Positions 48,251 through 60,362 of a stretch of 64,000 nucleotides of DNA are shown one piece after another (within the stretch, counting starts at the first letter, position 1; every line of letters begins with the position of its first letter). Made by a program: the position numbers and the translations under genes. Under the pieces are notes generated by a model. It did no database searches. It saw only the letters and a list, made by a program, of their open reading frames with translations, and was not told where the DNA came from. The stretch is from Sweltsa coloradensis (Eukaryota > Arthropoda > Insecta > Plecoptera > Chloroperlidae), in assembly GCA_024449915.1 (NCBI GenBank), contig JAMZAV010000296.1, positions 434,001 to 498,000 on the forward strand, given 5' to 3'.

Positions 48251-48272
48251 GGTACGGGAGTAACCAAAATAC
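48251..48272 (+). repeat. Possible shortened GGGAGTGTTTCC element
   Basis: GGTACGGGAGTAACCAAAATAC looks like the 40.1/43.9-kb motif with GTTTCCTGACT deleted. Confidence 0.35.
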
Positions 48273-48299
48273 GGAACGAAACTACTTAATCTACAGATT

Positions 48300-48615
48300 A
48301 TCTAAAATGAACTCTCATTTTAAAATTATAAAACACTTTTGGTGGAGGTGCCGGGTACAAAATAATTCTAATTTTAAAGGCTTCCCCTGACCCCAAGGAT
48401 CACTGCATTACTCTGTATCACCATTGTTGAATGACGATGCTGACAAAAAAGGAAGGATTTAATATATAACCTGTATGAAACATGTATGAAGTTACTACTT
48501 TAAGAACCTCTCACCCCCCCCCCCCAAAAAAAAAAAAAAACTGTTAAAAAGTAAAAAATGTGTTATCGTGAGAAGTGTCACCGCACAGATGGACGGGCGG
48601 GCAGTAATATGATGC
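48300..48615 (+). mobile_element. Single-box tRNA-Ala element, subfamily C
   Basis: Perfect box at 48340-48355 (TTTTGGTGGAGGTGCCGGGT). Downstream CCAAGGATCACTGCATTACT, TGTATCACCATTGTTG, TGTTATCGTGAGAAGTGTCA and CACAGATGGACGGGCG align with the 3' flank of the 45.2-kb array. A C-run/A-run (48509-48540) sits inside. Confidence 0.7.
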
Positions 48616-50199
48616 ACACATGCTTCGGCCTTTTTTAAGAATACATTTTCGATTCCCTTATAAATGGATAGATTGGATTCTGGATTCAGACTTCTGACAG
48701 CATATCATACAAAAAAAACAAGCATATATTTTTTCAGTGATATAGATAATGGAATCATATTATGTATTATGTTTCACAACAATGAATCTGAACCTGTCGC
48801 TGTGTTGTAACATGAGCTTAAATTGAATGCTCAGTGTTTGTATATACTTATGTAAACATGGTAGATCGTCGATATCAAAATATTTTGTCACCTGTTTTGG
48901 ATTTGGTTAAAATACAAAATTGAACAAATTCCTGGAATTATAATCATCATATAACACGTAATTGAAAATGAACGATGTCAAACAATAATTCATTTTAGTA
49001 TGAAATATATAACTTTAACGCCTCTTCATAATATAAATTTTCGATAAATTTGGCGAGTTTAAAAAAATATGCATTAGGTTTTTGTTAAAAAAAAAATTCT
49101 CAACGTATCACGGAAAACTTCTTGTTTATGTTGTTTATTTATGTTCATATCATAACCGCGAACCGATAAGCCAGACTTCCGTAGATGAGAGCACAAACAA
49201 CGGAAATCCGCCGGAAGCGATTGCGTTCGATACTCACTGAACGCATAATTCTGGACACAATTGCTCATCAAAGTCTGATAAAGCATTATAGTTCGTCAGT
49301 TCATCGAACTAGCTACATGCCACGCCCAAAGAGCCAACACGGTATGCAAACAAGCAATATCTTCTATCCGTTTTCTGGAATCAATTACTTTCATGCAACA
49401 TGATAAAATACGTTTCAATATCAGTTTTTTGTGCCGACTCTGCCATGCCTTGCCACGAGTACTGCTTCAGATATCACGTGATCTGTCTGGCGTCATCCCA
49501 TTGGTTGTGATCAATACACCTCACGGAAAAGTGTTTTTGGGGATGGCAGACAGGATGACTTGAAAACAAAAGTTTTCTATCTGTGTTTTAGTTAACGAAC
49601 ACGTATATGCTTTCGATAACAATACTTCGCTTTCGAAATAGAATAGTTTTGTTTCTTTTGTTCCTAAAACTCCAAGAAACTCATTATTTTACTATAATGA
49701 ACAATATTTTCGAAAAAAGTGTATCCATCGTAAATCTGAGTGGTTGCTTATTCATTCGATAAATGAGCATCTGTAACGTCTTTCCGAAATAGCTCAGTTT
49801 AAGCTTACATTATACCACATTGTTCCATACTCATCACCCAACCGGTAAACCACGCCCATTATCACATAATAGTGCAATTCCAAAAATTTAATTTTCTTCT
49901 TTACTTTGAGCTCTTGTCATTGTACAGCAATGTAATGAACAGCATCTTGCTGAATCGGGTTACATCCACGGCCACATTCTATGTGGAACACGTTGGGCAT
50001 ATTTTATTTATTTATTTATTTACGGTAAAGTCTACAACGCGTAATTAGCTCAACATGTTCTTCCACTACCTAAGGTTGAAATACGAACTCATATTGAAAT
50101 CAAACTATAGTTCACGCTTTGAATTGATATGTTGTCACTTAATTACAATTCAGATATCCTACACCCTTAAAATACATATTAAGAAACGCTTATCGAACT
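48616..50199. other. AT-rich sequence, no gene seen
   Basis: A (TTTA)n stretch lies near 50001-50020. Short frames lack motifs. Confidence 0.5.
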
Positions 50200-51580
50200 A
50201 TACGCCAACTGCCACGCCTATCGAGATAATCTCATGCCCCACCCCTCACGCTACTACAGTAACGCCCACCTAGTTCTAACCTCGCCTCTTAACTTACGGT
50301 ACACTTGCGCCAACCCCTTGCCACGCTCATTGTGCAATATCTTGCTTGCCTTCCACGCTATCTTGATATCAACACGATTGTGAAAGATTTGGTCAAACAC
50401 CTTATGATAGACTGACAGAACTTTAGATGCCCCGCCCCTCACGCTACTACAGTCACGCCCACCTACTTCTAACCACGCCCCTTAACCTTACGATACACTT
50501 GCGCCAACCCCTTGCCACGCTCATTGTGCAATATCTTGCTTGCCTCTCACGCTATCTTGATATCAACACGATTGTGAAAGATTTGGTCAAACACCTTATG
50601 ATTGACTCTGACAGAACTTTATTGCCCCGCCCCTCACGCTACTACAGTCACGCCCACCTAGTTCTAACCACGCCTCTTAACCTTACGATACACTTGCGCC
50701 AACCCCTTGCCACGCTCATTGTGCAATATCTTGCTTGCCTCTCACGCTATCTTCATATCAACAGATTGTGAAAGATTTGGTCAAACACCTTATGATTGAC
50801 TCTGACAGAACTTTAGTGCCCCGCCCCTCACGCTACTACAGTCACGCCCACCTAGTTCTAACCACGCCTCTTAACCTTACGATACACTTGCGCCAACCCC
50901 TTGCCACGCTCATTGTGTAATATCTTGCTTGCATTACGCTATCTTCATATCAACACGATTGTGAAAGATTTAAGCAAACACCTTATGATTGACTCTGACA
51001 GAACTTTAGTGCCCCGCCCCTCCCGCTAACACAGTAACACCCACCTAGTTCTAACCACGCCTCTAACCTTACGAACACCTTGCGCCAAACCCCTTGCCAC
51101 GCTCATTGTGCAATATCTTGCTTGCCCTCACGCTATCTTGATATCAACACGATTGTGAAAGATTTGGTCAAACACCTTATGATTGACTCTGACATAACTT
51201 TAGTGCCCCGCCCCTCACGCTACTACAGTCACGCCCACCTAGTTCTAACCACGCCCCTTAACCTTACGATACACCTTGCGCCAACCCCTTGCCACGCTCA
51301 TTGTGCACTATCTTGCCTGCCTCTCACGCTATCTTCATATCAACACGATTGTGAAAGATTTGATCAAACACCTTATGATTGACTCTGACAACTTTAGTGC
51401 CCCTCCCCTCACGCTACTACAGTAACGCCCATCTAGTGCTAACCACGCCTCTGAACCTTACGACACACTTGCGCCAACCCCTTGCCACGCTCATTGTGCA
51501 ATATCTTGCTTGCCTCTCACGCTATCTTCATATCAACACGATTGTGAAAGATTAAGCAAACACCTTATGATTGACTTTAT
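50200..51580. repeat. Seven-copy ~194-bp tandem array rich in CACGCCC/CCGCCCC
   Basis: Unit starts (GCCCCGCCCCTCACGC) lie at 50236, 50429, 50624, 50818, 51011, 51205 and 51399, so periods are 193-195 bp. Each unit holds TCACGCCCACCTAGTTCTAA, CCACGCCTCTTAACCTTACG, CTTGCCACGCTCATTGTGCA and GATTGTGAAAGATTTGGTCA. Each also carries several GC/CACCC-box-like sites of the type bound by Sp/KLF factors. The last unit decays into TTGACTTTATAAAGGGCG. The frames running through the array (for example at 50427-51382) repeat with the unit and are not genes. Confidence 0.95.
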
Positions 51581-52180
51581 AAAGGGCGTTGTCTGACAGG
51601 TTTCTGGATCATTAGGTTTAGCTAACCTTACATGTAAATTTGAAGTAGCGATACACCTGTTTGTTGTTTAGGATGTTTTGATATGTTAATCATAATAACC
51701 AAGGTAGGTTTTGAGGTATGAGTCATAGACTTGCGTCATGAAGTACGTGGCAACGCCCCTTTGTAACCCCGCCCCCTTTTGATTGATAAAGTTCACGTTT
51801 AGCGTCTTAGTTTGAAGCGTGCTGAACGCGACCCTTCTGACTATTATATTGACTTCCATGTGTACATTATTTTCAATTTTAGTCCTTTTTGATAGTGTGG
51901 TGCTACTTATTGTAAGGCACGGAAAATATGAACGATCCATAGAACCCTTTTTACAACATCGGTCGGTTCAGTGGATGGCTTGTCACCGTTTTTTTTTGGC
52001 CGGTTATCAACATCGAATTTCCAGGGCTGTCATGTTCACTTTCCCATCCATTTAATTATCTCCTTACTACTTATCATTCTACCTCCTCTTCATCTTATTT
52101 CTACCAGCCATCAGTACACACCATTTTCTTCTGTCCACCTCAGTCTACCTGCTCCTACTTCTTTATATCACTTATCTATC
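51581..52180. other. Unassigned sequence
   Basis: Contains CAACGCCCCTTTGTAACCCC near 51752, a stray GC-box stretch resembling the adjacent array. No gene recognised. Confidence 0.45.
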
Positions 52181-52189
52181 TCTTATACT

Positions 52190-52770
52190 TAATTTCTTAT
52201 TTGATACCACAATTCTCTCTCACGTATCCTCTTTCAAATCCTGCCCTCGGTATTCTTAGCTTGTTCATTCTTCTCACATGTCCTTACCACCTCAGCTTTC
52301 TTTTCTAACTTTGAACAAAAGCTTGTCAACACCAACTTTCTTTCTTATTTCTTTACTTTTGACTTTGTCAAGCTTTGACACACCCGCTATGCTCCTTACG
52401 AATTTCATCTCATCGGCTTGTATTTTTCTAGAGTTCCTTACCCCCATAGTACAGCTCACTGCCCCATATGTTAGAATTAACAAATATTATAACTAATTAA
52501 GTAACAGACTTCATTAAGTTAAAAAATCTTTACCCTGGAGCAACTTTTTTACTTGCTGATTGAATATTTCGACCTGAACCACTCTTACAGAGATTCCACT
52601 TTCCAACTTTGCCTTGTTTGTTGATTCTTTTTAAATGTGTAAATCCATAAACCTCTTCTCCTGTAATTAATTCCCTCTAACTTCGATCTTTTCCCAAAAT
52701 GTTCTGCGGGTTTCTTTCTTGGCTGTTCCCATTACTAGCGTTTTACTCTTTTCAATGCTAATGTTCAGTA
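52190..52770 (-). pseudogene. LINE reverse-transcriptase/C-terminal remnant
   Basis: On the minus strand, three blocks appear in order. First (about 52770-52640) EKSKTLVMGTAKKE and RRTFWEKIEV, like the 'K.K.Mv.g' segment following the palm domain. Then (52483-52292) LTYGAVSCTMG, KIQADEMKFVRSIAGVSKLD and SKEIRKKVGVDKLLFKVRK, matching the usual 'YGaE.Wt...iqaaEmkflR...g..r.D..rn.eIR..l' region. Then (about 52310-52190) KLR, a gap, GHVRRMNKLRIPRAG, corresponding to 'LRWfGHv.Rm'. Frames shift between blocks and sequence is missing between the first two, so the copy is dead. No endonuclease or catalytic YXDD was seen. The last block is the same protein region that makes up the large array just to the right, on the other strand. 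Confidence 0.75.
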
Positions 52771-53560
52771 ATCATTCTTGTATATAAGTAAATATTACTA
52801 CACCTTCATAATATACTTCCGCAGTTAGTGTTGCTAAGTAGTTTTATGTTTGCAAGGAGTTTTGCCATAACATTGACATACACTTTTGATTGATGGTTGG
52901 CTAAGTGAGCACATCCACGTTTACTGCATAAATAATAGTGTACGATCGCGTAATCAGTAAGTGATCATGTTTTGAACACTCGAAATAGTAAAACATATCG
53001 TCAATTCTTTTAAGACTACATTTTCTTGAATAAACGAGACAATAAAAACCTTTGCCAAGTGCGTAACTGGAATTTAAAGCCCATCGTTAATCAAGAGGGT
53101 TTTCTAAAACTCTACTTTTATCAACATCATTAGTAAGCAGTTTTAACCCTTTCAAGTGGCTTACTTTCTATCCACTTAGCCCCTTGAGTAGCACGAATTT
53201 ATTATTGCGTAACTGTGAGCTTTGATAACTCTAAAAAGTTTTTTTAATTTTGAGACCAATTACTTCGACTTAAAAATTCAAATTAGTGACACCACTTAAA
53301 GTAAGATTTAGCATTTAAGGTGGTGCTATAAAATGTTCCAGCAAAATCATAAGACCAGTGAGGTAATACAATTTATTACCTTGGTGGTTTGTGCTTTCAA
53401 ACATAATTAACATATTATTTATTTATTTTCAGATGATAAGTAAGATGGCATTATATAAGACCTGCTTCATCCTATTCTAACGCAATAAACGGAAACCTGG
53501 ACAACGTGTGAAAAAGAAACAACAAAATTCATGTAGCGAATATGTGATTATTGAGGAGTA
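52771..53560. other. AT-rich sequence, no gene seen
   Basis: Nothing recognised up to the array boundary. Confidence 0.5.
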
Positions 53561-53561
53561 C

Positions 53562-56500
53562 AGAGGGTAAGACAAGAAGAGACAGGGTCAGAAACAAGTG
53601 GGTGGTGGACAAGGTGCCTGACAGGATGGGAAGGACACGGTTGAGATGGTTTGGGCTTATGAAATGAAGGTCGGAAGAGTGTATGCCCCAATGTATTAAA
53701 ATGAAAGAAGGAGTCCAAGGAAGATATGGAAGTTGACCATATAGCGGAGACCAATAGGAGTAAGACAAGAAGAGACAGGGTCAGAAACAAGTGGGTGGTG
53801 GACAAGGTGCCTGACAGGATGGGAAGGACGCGGTTGAGATGGTTTGGCTTATGAAATGAAGGTCGGAAGAGTGTATGCCCCAGTGTATTAAAAATGAAAG
53901 AAGGAGTCCAAGGAAGTTATGGAAGGTGACCATATAGCGGGAGACCAATAGGGGTAAGACAAGAAGAGACAGGGTCAGAAACAAGTGGGTGGTGGACAAG
54001 GTGCCTGACAGGATGGGAAGGACACGGTTGAGATGGTTTGGGCTTATGAAATGAAGGTCGGAAGAGTGTATGCCCCAATGTATTAAAATGAAAGAAGGAG
54101 TCCAAGGAAGATATGGAAGTTGACCATATAGCGGGAGACCAATAGGGGTAAGACAAGAAGAGACAGGGTCAGAAACAAGTGGGTGGTGGACAAGGTGCCT
54201 GACAGGATGGGAAGGACACGGTTGAGATGGTTTGGGCTTATGAAATGAAGGTCGGAAGAGTGTATGCCCCAGTGTATTAAAAATGAAGAAGAGTCCAAGG
54301 AAGATATGGAAGTTGACCATATAGCGGGAGACCAATAGGAGTAAGACAAGAAGAGACAGGGTCAGAAACAAGTGGGTGGTGGACAAGGTGCCTGACAGGA
54401 TGGGAAGGACACGGTTGAGATGGTTTGGCTTATGAAATGAAGGTCGGAAGAGTGTATGCCCCAGTGTATTAAAATGAAAGAAGGAGTCCAAGGAAGATAT
54501 GGAAGGTGACCATATAGCGGGAGACCAATAGGGGTAAGACAAGAAGAGACAGGGTCAGAAACAAGTGGGTGGTGGACAAGGTGCCTGACAGGATGGGAAG
54601 GACACGGTTGAGATGGTTTGGGCTTATGAAATGAAGGTCGGAAGAGTGTATGCCCCAGTGTATTAAAATGAAAGAAGGAGTCCAAGGAAGATATGGAAGG
54701 TGACCATATAGCAGGAGACCAATAGGGGTAAGACAAGAAGAGACAGGGTCAGAAACAAGTGGGTGGTGGACAAGGTGCCTGACAGGATGGGAAGGACACG
54801 GTTGAGATGGTTTGGGCTTATGAAATGAAGGTCGGAAGAGTGTATGCCCCAATGTATTAAAATGAAAGAAGGAGTCCAAGGAAGATATGGAAGTTGACCA
54901 TATAGCAGGAGACCAATAGGGGTAAGACAAGAAGAGACAGGGTCAGAAACAAGTGGGTGGTGGACAAGGTGCCTGACAGGATGGGAAGGACGCGGTTGAG
55001 ATGGTTTGGCTTATGAAATGAAGGTCGGAAGAGTGTATGCCCCAATGTATTAAAATGAAAGAAGGAGTCCAAGGAAGATATGGAAGGTGACCATATAGCG
55101 GGAGACCAATAGGGGTAAGACAAGAAGAGACAGGGTCAGAAACAAGTGGGTGGTGGACAAGGTGCCTGACAGGATGGGAAGGACACGGTTGAGATGGTTT
55201 GGCTTATGAAATGAAGGTCGGAAGAGTGTATGCCCCAATGTATTAAAATGAAAGAAGGAGTCCAAGGAAGATATGGAAGTTGACCATATAGCAGGAGACC
55301 AATAGGGGTAAGACAAGAAGAGACAGGGTCAGAAACAAGTGGGTGGTGGACAAGGTGCCTGACAGGATGGGAGGACGCGGTTGAGATGGTTTTGGGCTTA
55401 TGAAATGAAGGTCGGAAGAGTGTATGCCCCAGTGTATTAAAAATGAAAGAAGGAGTCCAAGGAAGATATGGAAGGTGACCATATAGCGGGAGACCAATAG
55501 GGGTAAGACAAATAGAGACAGGGTCAGAAACAAGTGGTGGTGGACAAGGTGCCTGACAGGATGGAAGGACGCGGTTGAGATGGTTTGGGCTTATGAAATG
55601 AAGGTCGGAAGAGGTATGCCCCAATGTATTAAAAATGAAAGAAGGAGTCCAAGGAAGATATGGAAGTTGACCATATAGCGGGAGACCAATATGGGTAAGA
55701 CAAGAAGAGACAGGGTCAGAAACAAGTGGGTGGTGGACAAGGTGCCTGACAGGATGGGAAGGACACGGTTGAGATGGTTTGGGCATATGAAATGAAGGTC
55801 GGAAGAGGCGTATGCCCCAATGTATTAAAAATGAAAGAAGGAGTCAAAGGAAGATATGAAGGTGACCATATAGCGGGAGACCAATAGGGGTAAGACAAGA
55901 AGAGACAGGGTCAGAAACAAGTGGGTGGTGGACAAGGTGCCTGACAGGATGGGAAGGACGCGGTTGAGATGGTTTGGGCTTATGAAATGAAGGTCGGAAG
56001 AGTGTATGCCCCAGTGTATTAAAAATGAAAGAAGGAGTCCAAGGAAGATATGGAAGGTGACCATATAGCGGGAGACCAATAGGGGTAAGACAAGAAGAGA
56101 CAGGGTCAGAAACAAGTGGGTGGTGGACAAGGTGCCTGACAGGATGGGAAGGACGCGGTTGAGATGGTTTGGGCTTATGAAATGAAGGTCGGAAGAGTGT
56201 ATGCCCCAGTGTATTAAAATGAAAGAAGGAGTCCAAGGAAGATATGGAAGGTGACCATATAGCGGGAGACCAATAGGGGTAAGACAAGAAGAGACAGGGT
56301 CAGAACAGTGGTGGTGGACAAGGTGCCTGACAGGATGGGAAGGGCACGGTTGAGATGATTTGGGCTTATGAAATGAAGGTCGGAAGAGCGTATGCCCCAA
56401 TGTATTAAAAATGAAAGAAGGAGACAAAGGAAGATATGGAAGGTGACCATATAGCGGGAGACCATAGGGGTAAGACAAGAAGAGACAGGGTCAGAAACAA

Positions 56501-59500
56501 GGGGGGTGGACAAGTGCCTGCAGGATGGGAAGGGACCGGTTGAGATGGTTTGGGTTATGAAATAAGGGATAGCCGTCATAAACAGATAACAGGAAAGGAG
56601 TATGAGGAACCAAGGGAGAAATAGGGTAGAAAAAAGGGTCAAAAGGGGGACAAGGTGACGACGGTTGGAGTTAGGGTTAGAATGGTTAGGGTTGAAAAGG
56701 GAATGTCCCCTGTATTAAAATGAAAGAAGGAGTCAAGGAAGATATGGAAGGGGACATTAGGGAGACCAATAGGGGTAAGAAAGAAGAGACAGGGTCAGAA
56801 ACAAGGGTGGTGGAAGGTCTGAGCGGTGAAACGGTGAAGGTTGGAATGAAAGAAGGTTGGAGTGGACCCAGGTTAAAATGAAAGAGGAGTCAAGAAAAGG
56901 AAGGGACCAATGGAGACAATGGGGAAGACAAGGAGGTAAGAAAGGGGGGTGGAGGTCTGAAAGGGGAAGATGTTGGTTAAAGGTGGTATGCCCCAGTGTA
57001 TTAAACATAAAAGAAGGAGTTCAAGGAAGATATGGAAGGTGACCATATAGCGGGAGACAATAGGGGTAAGACAATAAGAGACAGGGTCAGAAACAAGTGG
57101 GTGGTGGACAAGGTGCCTGACAGGATGGGAAGGACACGGTTAGATGGTTATGGGCTTATGAAATGGAAGGTCGGAAGGTGTAGCCCCAGTGTATTAAACA
57201 TGAAAGAAGGATGTCAAGGAAGTATGGAAGGTGACAGTATAGCGGGAGAGACCAATAGGGTTTAAAAAACAAGAAGAGAGCAGGGTCAGAAACAATGGGT
57301 GGTGGACAAGGTGCCTGACAGGATGGGAAGGACGCGGTGAGATGGTTGGCTTATGAAATGAAGGTCGGAAGAGCGTATGCCCAGTGTATTAAACATGAAA
57401 GAAGGAGTTCCAAGGAAGATATGGAAGGTGACCATATTGCAGGAGACCATAGGGGTAAGACAAGAAGAGACAGGGTCAGAAACAAGTGGGTGGTGGACAA
57501 GTGCCTGACAGGATGGGAAGGACGCGGTTGAGATGGTTTGGGCTTAAAGAAATGAAGGTCGGAAGAGTGTATGCCCCAGTGTATTAAAAATGAAAGAAGG
57601 AGTTCAAGGAAGATATGGAAGGTGAAACATATAGCGGGAGACCAATAGGGGTAAAGACAAGAAGAGACAGGGTCAGAAACAAGTGGGTGGTGGACAAGGT
57701 GCCTGACAGGAGGGAAGGACGCGGTTGAGATGGTTTTGGGGTTATGAAATGAAGGTCGGAAGAGTGTATGCCCCAGTGTATTAAAAATGAAAGAAGGAGT
57801 CCAAGGAAGATATGGAAGGTGACCATATAGCGGGAGACCAAAAAGGGGTAAGACAAGAAGAGACAGGGTCAGAAACAAGTGGGTGGTGGACAAGGTGCCT
57901 GACAGGATGGGAAGGACACGGTTGAGATGGTTTGGGCTTATGAAATGAAGGTCGGAAGAGTGTATGCCCCAGTGTATTAAAAATGAAAGAAGGAGTCCAA
58001 GGAAGATATGGAAGTTGACCATATAGCGGGAGACCAATAGGGGTAAGACAAGAAGAGACAGGGTCAGAAACAAGTGGTGGTGGACAAGGTGCCTGACAGG
58101 ATGGGAAGGACGCGGTTGAGATGGTTTGGGCTTATGAAATTTAAGGTCGGAAGAGTGTATGCCCCAGTGTATTAAATGAAAGAAGGAGTTCAAGGAAAGA
58201 TATGGAAGGTGACCATATTGCAGGAGAACAATAGGGGTAAGGACAATAAGGGCAGGGTCAGAAACAAGTGGGTGGTGGACAAGGTGCCTGACAGGATGGG
58301 AAGGACACGGTTGAGATGGTTTGGGCTTATGAAATGAAGGTCGGAAGAGTGTATGCCCCAATGTATTAAGTATGAAAGAAGGAGTCCAAGGAAGATATGG
58401 AAGGTGACCATATAGCAGGAGACCAATAGGGGTAAGACAAGAAGAGACAGGGTCAGAAACAAGTGGGTGGTGGACAAGGTGCCTGACAGGATGGGAAGGA
58501 CACGGTTGAGATGGTTTGGGCTTATGAATGAAGGCGGAAGAGTGTATGCCCCAGTGTATAAACATGAAAGAAGGAGTTCAAGGAAGATATGGAAGGTGAC
58601 CAATATAGCGGGGACCAATAGGGGTAAGACAAGAAGAGACAGGGTCAGAAACAAGTGGGTGGTGGACAAGGTGCCTGACAGGATGGGAAGGAAGCGGTTG
58701 AGATGGTTTGGGGTATGAAATGAAGGTCGGAAAGAGTGTATGCCCCAATGTATTAATATGAAAGAAGGAGTCCAAGAGAAGATATGGAAGTTGACCATAT
58801 AGCGGGAGACCATTAGGGGTAAGACAAGAAGAGACAGGGTCAGAAACAAGTGGGTGGTGGACAAGGTGCCTGACAGGATGGGAAGGACGCGGTTGAGATG
58901 GTTTGGGCTTATGAAAGAAGGTCGGAAGAGTGTATGCCCCAGTGTATTAAACATGAAAGAAGGAGTTCAAGGAAGATATGGAAGGTGACCATATAGCGGG
59001 AGACCAATAGGGGTAAGACAAGAGAGACAGGGTCAGAACAAGTGGGTGGGGACAAGGTGCCTGGACAGGATGGGAAGGACACGGTTTGAGATGGTTTGGG
59101 CTATGAAATGAAGGTCGGAAGAGTGTATGCCCCAGTGTATTAAACATGAAAGAACGGAGTTCAAGGAAGATAGGAAGGTGACCATATAGCGGGAGACCAA
59201 TAGGGGTAAGACAAGAAGAGACAGGGTCAGAAACAAGTGGGTGGTGACAAGGTGCCTGACAGGATGGGAAGGACACGGTTGAGATGGTTTGGGCTTATGA
59301 AATGAAGGTCGGAAGAGTGTATGCCCCAGTGTATTAAAAATGAAAGAAGGAGTCCAAGGAAGATATGGAAGGTGACCATATTGCAGGAGACCAATAGGGG
59401 TAAGACAAGAAGAGACAGGGGCAGAAACAAGTGGGTGGTGGACAAGGTGCCTGACAGGATGGGAAGGACGCGGTTGAGATGGTTTGGCTTATGAAATGAA

Positions 59501-60362
59501 GGTCGGAAGAGCGTATGCCCAGTGTATTAAACAGAAAGAAGGAGTCCAAGGAAGATATGGAAGTTGACCATATAGCAGGAGACCAATAGGGGGTAAGACA
59601 ATAAGAGACAGGGTCAGAAACAAGTGGGTGGTGGACAAGGTGCCTGACAGGATGGGAAGGACGCGGTTGAGATGGTTTGGGCTTATGAAATGAAGGTCGG
59701 AAGAGTGTATGCCCAGTGTATTAAACATGAAAGAAGGAGTTCAAGGAAGATATGGAAGGTGACCATATAGCGGGAGACCAATAGGGGTAAGACAATAAGA
59801 GACAGGGTCAAAACAAGTGGGTGGTGGACAAGGTGCCTGACAGGATGGAAGGACGCGGTTGAGATGGTTTGGGCTTATGAAATGAAGGTCGGAAGAGCGT
59901 ATGCCCCAATGTATTAAAAATGAAAGAAGGAGCCAAGGAAGTATGGAAGTTGACCATATAGCGGGAGACCAAAGGGGTAAGACAAGAAGAGACAGGTCAG
60001 AAACAAGTGGGTGGTGGACAAGGTGCCTGACAGATGGGAAGGACGCGGGAGATGGTTTGGGGTTATGAAAGAAGGTCGGAAGAGCGTATGCCCCAATGTA
60101 TTAAAAATGAAAGAAGGAGTCCAAGGAAGATATGGAAGTTGACCATATAGCGGGAGACCAATAGGGGTAAGACAAGAAGAGACAGGGTCAGAAACAAGTG
60201 GGTGGTGGACAAGGTGCCTGACAGGATGGGAAGGACACGGTTGAGATGGTTTGGGCTTATGAAATGAAGGTCGGAAGAGTGTATGCCCCAATGTATTAAA
60301 AATGAAAGAAGGAGTCCAAGGAAGATATGGAAGTTGACCATATAGCGGGAGACCAATAGGGA
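53562..60362 (+). repeat. LINE-derived satellite, ~35 copies of a 193-194-bp unit
   Basis: The unit contains GACAGGGTCAGAAACAAGTG, GGACAAGGTGCCTGACAGG, ATGGGAAGGACACGGTTGAG, GTATGCCCCAATGTATTAAA and GAAGGAGTCCAAGGAAGATA. Unit starts at 53567, 53760, 53954, 54148 and 54341 give a period of 193-194 bp. Read on the plus strand it translates as RNKWVVDKVPDRM, RTRLRWFGLMK, a TGA stop where LINEs have Arg, RSEECMPQC and GVQGRYG. This is the 'LRWFGH.kRr.ee..' C-terminal segment of a non-LTR retrotransposon ORF2. Units vary by single substitutions (for example GACACGG/GACGCGG) and small indels. About 56510-57000 is scrambled. The long minus-strand frames are by-products. Confidence 0.95.
56510..57000. 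repeat. Degenerate, rearranged part of the satellite
   Basis: Unit periodicity is lost. Pieces such as GGGGTAAGAAAGAAGAGACAG remain among GGTTAGGGTTAG-like runs (near 56670-56695) and many single-base deletions. It may be an old junction between two expansions or a patch of poor base calling. Confidence 0.7.

Noticed and set aside
53529..60356. Many long minus-strand open frames (up to 404 codons) with MSYPYWSPAIW-type repeats
   Set aside because: They are produced by a 193-bp tandem repeat that is nearly stop-free in all antisense frames. The recognisable protein relationship is on the plus strand.
50200..60362. CRISPR array
   Set aside because: Units are contiguous ~194-bp repeats without distinct spacers, in a eukaryotic context.
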